A DNA stretch of 64,000 bases from G963668345 sp965226215 (GTDB taxonomy: Bacteria; Acidobacteriota; Terriglobia; Bryobacterales; UBA6623). The DNA is taken from assembly GCA_965226215.1 (NCBI GenBank), contig CBDDCH010000001.1, positions 310,001 to 374,000 on the forward strand, written 5' to 3'. This document shows, one piece after another, positions 59,977-64,000 of the stretch (position 1 is the stretch's first letter; each line of letters begins with the position of its first letter). The notes under the pieces are model-generated. The model was not told where the DNA came from and ran no database searches. It was given only the letters and a program-made list of their open reading frames with translations. The translations under genes were made by a program, and so were the position numbers.

Positions 59977-60939
59977 ATGGTGCCGTGGCGCAAACCCGTT
60001 GCGATCGTCAACCCCCGAGCCGGGGGCGGCAAAGCGGAAAAGCGGTTGCCTGAAGTTTCTCGATGCTTGGGAGAACGGCTTGGGCCGGTTGAAGTGTGCA
60101 GGACCGAGCGTAGCGGTCACGCGACTCAGCTTGCGCGCGATGCGCTCAAAGCCGGCGCCGACTTGATCATTGCCGTTGGCGGGGACGGCACGGCAAACGA
60201 GGTTGCCAACGGTTTCTTCGACAACGGCCAAGCGCTCCGGCCCGACGCCTGTTTGGGCTTCATTCCTTTCGGTACCGGCGGAGACCTTCAGCGCACCCTT
60301 GAAATCCCTTCTGATGTGGGGAGAACCGTTGATATTCTTGCCGCCGGCGCCCAGGCCACTATCGATGTAGGGAAGGCGGCGTTCGTCGCACACGACGCCT
60401 CGCCGGTGGAACGATACTTTGTAAACTTGCTTAGCCTGGGCATGGGCGGGGACGTGGCCGTCCGTGCAAAGAACTTCTTGAGCCCGCTGCTGGGCGGTAA
60501 AGTCGCCTTCCTCTACGCCACTGTCGCGGGCTTTGTCCGTTTTCGCGGGAAACAAGTTCGCCTAGCGCTCGACGAAGAGCCGGAGGCGAGCGAATTCTTC
60601 ATCTCGAACGTGGCTATCGGGAACGGTCGCTACCACGGCGGCGGCATGCATCCTTGCCCGCGAGCCGTCATGAATGACGGTTTGCTCGACGTGACAACCA
60701 TCGACTACCTGACCATGCTTGAGTTCCTGCGGGATATCAAGTACCTCTACTCCGACGACATCTACCGGCACCCCAAGGCCCGCCACTTCCGCGCCCGCAA
60801 GATCGTGGCCGAGTCGGACGAAACCACCTACATCGAAATCGACGGCGAAGCGCTGGGCCGACTGCCGCTCGAAGTCAACCTACTGCCCGGCAGCCTGCGC
60901 ATCGTGGTCCCCTCTACGAGTGAGTTGATAGGTCGCTAA
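59977..60939 (+). CDS. Diacylglycerol kinase-family lipid kinase
   Basis: KPVAIVNPRAGGGKAEKRLP, ERSGHATQLARDALKAGADL, IIAVGGDGTANEVANGF (GGDGT), GFIPFGTGGDLQRTLEI and SNVAIGNGRYHGGGMHPCPR are the DAGKc signs. It adds phosphate to diacylglycerol, or related lipids such as sphingosine-like bases. It starts 6 bases after the reductase and ends the cluster. Confidence 0.9.
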   Translation: MVPWRKPVAIVNPRAGGGKAEKRLPEVSRCLGERLGPVEVCRTERSGHATQLARDALKAGADLIIAVGGDGTANEVANGFFDNGQALRPDACLGFIPFGTGGDLQRTLEIPSDVGRTVDILAAGAQATIDVGKAAFVAHDASPVERYFVNLLSLGMGGDVAVRAKNFLSPLLGGKVAFLYATVAGFVRFRGKQVRLALDEEPEASEFFISNVAIGNGRYHGGGMHPCPRAVMNDGLLDVTTIDYLTMLEFLRDIKYLYSDDIYRHPKARHFRARKIVAESDETTYIEIDGEALGRLPLEVNLLPGSLRIVVPSTSELIGR

Positions 60940-60949
60940 AGAGGATGCA

Positions 60950-60995
60950 AGCCGCCCTGGGGGCGGCTAGGACAAACAAGAGTGTTTGTCCCTAC
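60950..60995 (+). repeat. Repeat family D, two-hairpin element
   Basis: AGCCGCC-CTGG-GGGCGGCT then AGGACAAACAAGAGTGTTTG and TCCCTAC. It is the same pair of hairpins as at 851-898, opposite in strand, and lies just past the lipid kinase, so may stop its transcript. Confidence 0.65.
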
Positions 60996-61013
60996 GGGGC
61001 GCGAGCGATAGCC

Positions 61014-61065
61014 AACCGCCGCAAGTCTCGGCGAAACGACCGCCGAGCCATGCGCTACAGGATCT
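61014..61065 (+). repeat. Repeat family C copy
   Basis: ACCGCCGCAAGTCTCGGCGA, then AACGACCGCCGAGCCATGCG and CTACAGGATCT. It matches the copies at 36.3 and 42.7 kb. Confidence 0.83.
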
Positions 61066-61067
61066 AA

Positions 61068-61257
61068 ATCCAAGCGTCGGTCATTCCTCTGACTGCCCGT
61101 ATCCAGCCCCTCATCGAGGGCTACTTTGCATTACACGAAACCTTTCGCTTCAGTACCCGCACCATCCAGCACATGCTGAAGCGCGTTGCTAACGGCGCCC
61201 GCGGCGGACAAGCAAGATTGCTTGTCCCTACTTTAAGTCCCCGCAAGCGGCGCTAGT
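61068..61257 (+). pseudogene. Tyrosine recombinase fragment
   Basis: Between a family C and a family D repeat one frame reads VIPLTARIQPLIEGYFALHE then TFRFSTRTIQHMLKRVANGA. This looks like the core of a phage-type (XerC/D-like) integrase just before its catalytic HxxR segment, where related sequences have SxRTxQxxxKRVA.RAG. The frame continues into the repeat and stops at 61257, and no catalytic residues remain. It is too short to be a gene. Confidence 0.55.
61206..61254 (+). repeat. Repeat family D copy
   Basis: GGACAAGCAAGATTGCTTGT then CCCTACTTTAAGTCCCCGCA and AGCGGCG. It shares the downstream block with the copy at 14.65 kb. From here to 61674 no gene is seen. Confidence 0.65.
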
Positions 61258-61674
61258 AGGGAGCGGCGATCCCGCCGGTCCCCCGGCCCCGTGGCCGCTC
61301 GCCTCCGGCTCGCACGATGGTTGGCAGGGAGAAGAGTTGAGTTGGCCGACAAGGCCACGGGTGAAGCCGTTCAAACCGATCAGCCGCACTCAAAGCGTAT
61401 TGCGACGAGCGACTTGACGGCGTATGATTCGGCGTATGATCCTTTTTGCAGAGGGACAAGTCAACAGGCGTTACCTGTAGGCAGCTAGTGCTTAGTTGCA
61501 TAAGTTCACGATCGTTTATAAGGCGGGCAATCCCTGGACCGCTCCCTCACGGTCGCGGCTCGGAAGGCTCTGCGAACAAACCACTTCCGGGCCCGACGGA
61601 CGACCGTATGATCCTTCGGGAAAAGGGCTTTTAAAATACGCGAACTTTTACAACGGGGCACTAGGTAGACAGCG
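61258..61674. other. Intergenic region before the hydroxy-acid oxidase
   Basis: No gene is seen. It has two close copies of GGCGTATGAT (about 61410-61440) and, 60 bases before the next gene, TTTTAAAATACG as a possible -10 region. Confidence 0.4.
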
Positions 61675-62853
61675 ATGACCCATAGCCGGCGCCAAGCACT
61701 CCGCAGCCTGGCTCAATTCTTTCTGGCCTCGCCCCTACTACAGGGCCTGAGCCTGGCTGCCGATGATGATCCGCTACTCGAGCTGATTAACGTATTCGAT
61801 TTCGCCAAGCTAGCGAAGTCGAAGCTCGACCCTGTCGCCTGGGACTACATGGCCGAGGGGGGTGCGGATGAGGTCGCCTTACGGGATAGCCGGACAGCAT
61901 TCGAGCGCATCATCATCCGGCCTCGGTTCTTGACCGACGTCCACAAGATCGATCTTTCCAGCGGCATTCTTGGCAGTACATTGGATTACCCCATCTTTAT
62001 CTGTCCGGCGGGAGGGAAGAACTGTTTTTACCCCAATGGTGAAGCGGTAGTAGCCAAGGCTGCCGCCGAGTCGAATGGCATGATGATCACCAACGGCGGC
62101 ATCGACGCCCTTCTAACCTCGGGGCAGGGACCCAAGAACTGGTGGCAACTCACTACCGGCGGCCAGCTCCGCACGAAGAACATGATGCTCAATTTCGTGG
62201 AAAAGCTGGAAGACATGGGGGCCGCCGGCATCTGCTTTACCGTCGACATCATGCATACCTCCCATCGCGAGCGAAGCATTCGCCACAGGTTTGTCCGACG
62301 CTGGTGTGAAACGGGAATCCCAAGAGATGCCCAAGGCAACCTGATCTACAGGCCTGGCGAGACCGCTTGGAGAACAGGAAACTATCCGGAAAGGCCCTTC
62401 CCCACCGCGACCTGGGACACGGTGCGGGAGCTCCGTGATGCGACCGATCTGCCGATTATTATCAAGGGGGTTCTGACAGCCGAAGATACCGAAAAGTGCG
62501 TCGAGACGGGAATGTCGGCGGTGATCGTCTCAAGCCACGGGGCGCGCCAGCTCGACCACGTCGGCGCCCCGATCGAGGCCTTGCCGGAATGCGTCGAGGC
62601 GGCCGCGGGCAAGATGCCGGTTATGGTCGACGGCGGCTTCCGTCGGGGAACCGATATTCTGAAAGCGCTTGCGCTCGGCGCCGCAGCGGTAGGGATCGCG
62701 CGGCCCTACTTGTGGGGGCTGGCTAGTTTCGGCCAGAGGGGCGTTTCTCGTGTTCTCGAACTCCTTCGCACCGAACTTGCCCTGGACATGGGGATGGCCG
62801 GAGTGGCCAAGCTTGCCGACATTGACCGCAAACTGGTTCGATGGCGAGATTAG
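61675..62853 (+). CDS. FMN-dependent alpha-hydroxy-acid oxidase/dehydrogenase
   Basis: The barrel enzyme oxidises 2-hydroxy acids such as lactate or glycolate. YMAEGGADEVALRDSRTAFE, IIIRPRFLTDVHKIDLSSGI, ICPAGGKNCFYPNGEAVVAK, IIKGVLTAEDTEKCVETGMS, the catalytic histidine in VIVSSHGARQLDHVGAPIEA and VMVDGGFRRGTDILKALALG. SSHG stands where SNHG is usual. The N-terminus (SRRQALRSLAQFFLASPLLQ) looks like a signal. It lies first in a three-gene unit. Confidence 0.88.
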   Translation: MTHSRRQALRSLAQFFLASPLLQGLSLAADDDPLLELINVFDFAKLAKSKLDPVAWDYMAEGGADEVALRDSRTAFERIIIRPRFLTDVHKIDLSSGILGSTLDYPIFICPAGGKNCFYPNGEAVVAKAAAESNGMMITNGGIDALLTSGQGPKNWWQLTTGGQLRTKNMMLNFVEKLEDMGAAGICFTVDIMHTSHRERSIRHRFVRRWCETGIPRDAQGNLIYRPGETAWRTGNYPERPFPTATWDTVRELRDATDLPIIIKGVLTAEDTEKCVETGMSAVIVSSHGARQLDHVGAPIEALPECVEAAAGKMPVMVDGGFRRGTDILKALALGAAAVGIARPYLWGLASFGQRGVSRVLELLRTELALDMGMAGVAKLADIDRKLVRWRD

Positions 62854-62864
62854 GGCGATTGCAA

Positions 62865-63650
62865 ATGTACACTCGCAGAGAACTCATCGCCGTGCTGGCA
62901 GCCGGCACGCTGGCGGCTAAAGACTACCCCGTCCACCGTCCGGAGGTGGAGCCGTTGTGGAAATCTCCCGATGGCTACCCCAACGCCCTGGAAGCATCGC
63001 CCGAGGGCCTTTGGGTTGGAGAACAGATCACCGACGTGGCTTACTTGCTGGACTGGGAAAGCGGCAAGGTGCTGCGTAAAATCGCGACCGAGTCTTCCAA
63101 TACCAGCGGCATGGCTTACGGCGGAGGATTCCTCTGGATGGCGGCCAACGGGCCGGCATTAAGGCGTGATCCCCGCCCGACGGACGGCACGACGGGCTCG
63201 GTGGTCAAGATCGATGTTCGATCCGGCAACACGGTCGCGCGCTACCCGATCCCCGGGGGAGGCGGCGTTCACGGCCTGACTTGGGCGGAGAATTCGCTGT
63301 GGGTCACTACGCTGACGCGGAAGAAATTGACCCAGGTCGATGTGGATTTCAACATCCTTCACAGTATTCCTGTGACTTTGGACCGCGCCCACGGCCTGGC
63401 ATGGGATGAGGGCTCCATTTGGTGCGTTTTCTCGAACGACTACGTGATTCAGCGTCTCGATGCAAGGGACGGCCGTATCATCGAAGCCGTACAGCTTCAG
63501 AAAGGATCGGACCCCGACCCGCATGGCATGACTCGCTATAAGGGAGCTTTCTACTACTGCGATGCCGGCATTGCCTCGCGGGGTGTTAACAGCAGGGGCG
63601 TCAACAGCAACAGCAAGTACTCGGGCTACATTTGCCGGATTCGATTATGA
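62865..63650 (+). CDS. Beta-propeller-like protein
   Basis: It has a short hydrophobic N-terminus (YTRRELIAVLAAGTLAA), then repeated blades: GYPNALEASPEGLWVGEQIT, AYGGGFLWMAANGPAL, GVHGLTWAENSLWVTTLTRK and AHGLAWDEGSIWCVFSNDYV. The order (GL.W....LWV) is that of propeller proteins such as quinoprotein-like or NHL/SMP-30 relatives. The end holds a small direct repeat, RGVNSRGVNSNSK. The ATG at 62841 lies inside the previous gene; the ATG at 62865 (MYTRREL) is used. A role in binding or sensing near the oxidase is context only. Confidence 0.7.
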   Translation: MYTRRELIAVLAAGTLAAKDYPVHRPEVEPLWKSPDGYPNALEASPEGLWVGEQITDVAYLLDWESGKVLRKIATESSNTSGMAYGGGFLWMAANGPALRRDPRPTDGTTGSVVKIDVRSGNTVARYPIPGGGGVHGLTWAENSLWVTTLTRKKLTQVDVDFNILHSIPVTLDRAHGLAWDEGSIWCVFSNDYVIQRLDARDGRIIEAVQLQKGSDPDPHGMTRYKGAFYYCDAGIASRGVNSRGVNSNSKYSGYICRIRL

Positions 63651-64000
63651 CGAAGCGTCTCTTGCTTGTGACGCTGTTGTCGCTGGCGTCCGCTTCCGCC
63701 CAGCAGGAAGGCAAGATTGTGCGGCCCGAAGACGGCGCCGCCCTGCCCTCCGGCGAGATCAGCATTGTCGCCACCGCTCCCGGGGGCCGACTCGAGTTGG
63801 ACGGCCAGACGATTCCGGTCGAACAGCCCTTCCCCAACGTGTTCCATGCCACAACGAACGCGGTACCCGGTGAGCACACCCTGGCGCTGGTTTGGGAAGG
63901 TGGCCGAAAGGAGATTCGCTTCCATGTAGGCGACGATCCTCCTGCCGGCTTCAAACCTTTCCGTCTCCACCCGCCCCTCGCTACCGCGTGTACGCACTGC
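63647..64000 (+). CDS. Exported CxxC-containing protein (cut by window edge)
   Basis: The ATG overlaps the previous stop (ATGA). A signal peptide (MTKRLLLVTLLSLASASAQQ) leads to a beta-rich part (IVRPEDGAALPSGEISIVAT, LELDGQTIPVEQPFPNVFHA, HTLALVWEGGRKEIRFHVGD). The window stops at TACTHC... reading TACTHC, a possible heme c or zinc motif start, so the missing part could be a cytochrome. The gene is open at the right edge, 118 codons seen. Confidence 0.75.
   Translation, partial: MTKRLLLVTLLSLASASAQQEGKIVRPEDGAALPSGEISIVATAPGGRLELDGQTIPVEQPFPNVFHATTNAVPGEHTLALVWEGGRKEIRFHVGDDPPAGFKPFRLHPPLATACTHC

Overview
The window looks like chromosomal DNA of an acidobacterium, probably close to Solibacter/Bryobacterales. 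The evidence is a secreted protein carrying a TIGR03437-type (Solibacter) domain, several sugar phosphate isomerase/epimerase genes, a Gfo/Idh/MocA gene, a DUF4159 protein, moderately high GC and many intergenic palindromic repeats. This placement is an inference; no rRNA or other phylogenetic marker is present, and I found no tRNA or CRISPR.

Layout. 1-6.4 kb: start of homoserine dehydrogenase (leaving the left edge), an integrase remnant, a frameshifted Gfo/Idh/MocA gene, a methyltransferase, an atypical Nramp transporter, a HAD phosphatase and an AbrB/PIN toxin-antitoxin pair. 6.5-9.1 kb: a large secreted protein (glycosidase-like, TIGR03437-like and ILEI-like parts). 9.2-14.3 kb: nitrogen control (glnD, PII, a broken amt, an intact amt), with an operator-like palindrome cluster upstream. 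14.9-19.5 kb: DinB protein, an ankyrin scrap, a TIM-barrel isomerase, a tandem acetoacetate-decarboxylase-like exported protein and a small secreted protein. 19.7-24.9 kb: fatty acid oxidation (thiolase, acyl-CoA dehydrogenase, P-loop kinase) and nicotinate phosphoribosyltransferase. 25-31.5 kb: esterase, Phd/VapC pair, thioredoxin-like protein, zinc metallopeptidase and a hybrid cyclic-di-GMP protein. 31.5-34.4 kb: an AT-rich stretch, repeat clusters and a POTRA-only protein. 34.4-41.2 kb: two small membrane proteins, a KSTGPRTEEGK-type protein, a complete IS256-family insertion with target duplication, two isomerases and a DUF4159 protein. 41.6-46.1 kb: hemH and two tandem type I glutamine synthetases. 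46.8-50.9 kb: a short Tad/Flp pilus cluster (cpaB, tadA, tadB, tadC). 51.2-60.9 kb: a seven-gene lipid cluster. 61.7-64 kb: hydroxy-acid oxidase, a beta-propeller-like protein and the start of an exported CxxC protein.

Two sets of genes clearly belong together. PII, its uridylyltransferase, the ammonium channel and two glutamine synthetases cover ammonium uptake, assimilation and signalling. The lipid cluster joins an acyl reductase, an ACP-AMP ligase-acyltransferase fusion, PlsY, a HAD phosphatase, a LarA-like protein, an NAD-dependent reductase and a lipid kinase. I infer that it makes an unusual, perhaps ether-type, membrane lipid; it is the best candidate here for an undescribed pathway.

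The spaces between genes are full of short structured repeats. I distinguish several families (A-G in the feature list), often nested or adjacent, plus fragments of an integrase, a tyrosine recombinase, an amt gene and an ankyrin gene.
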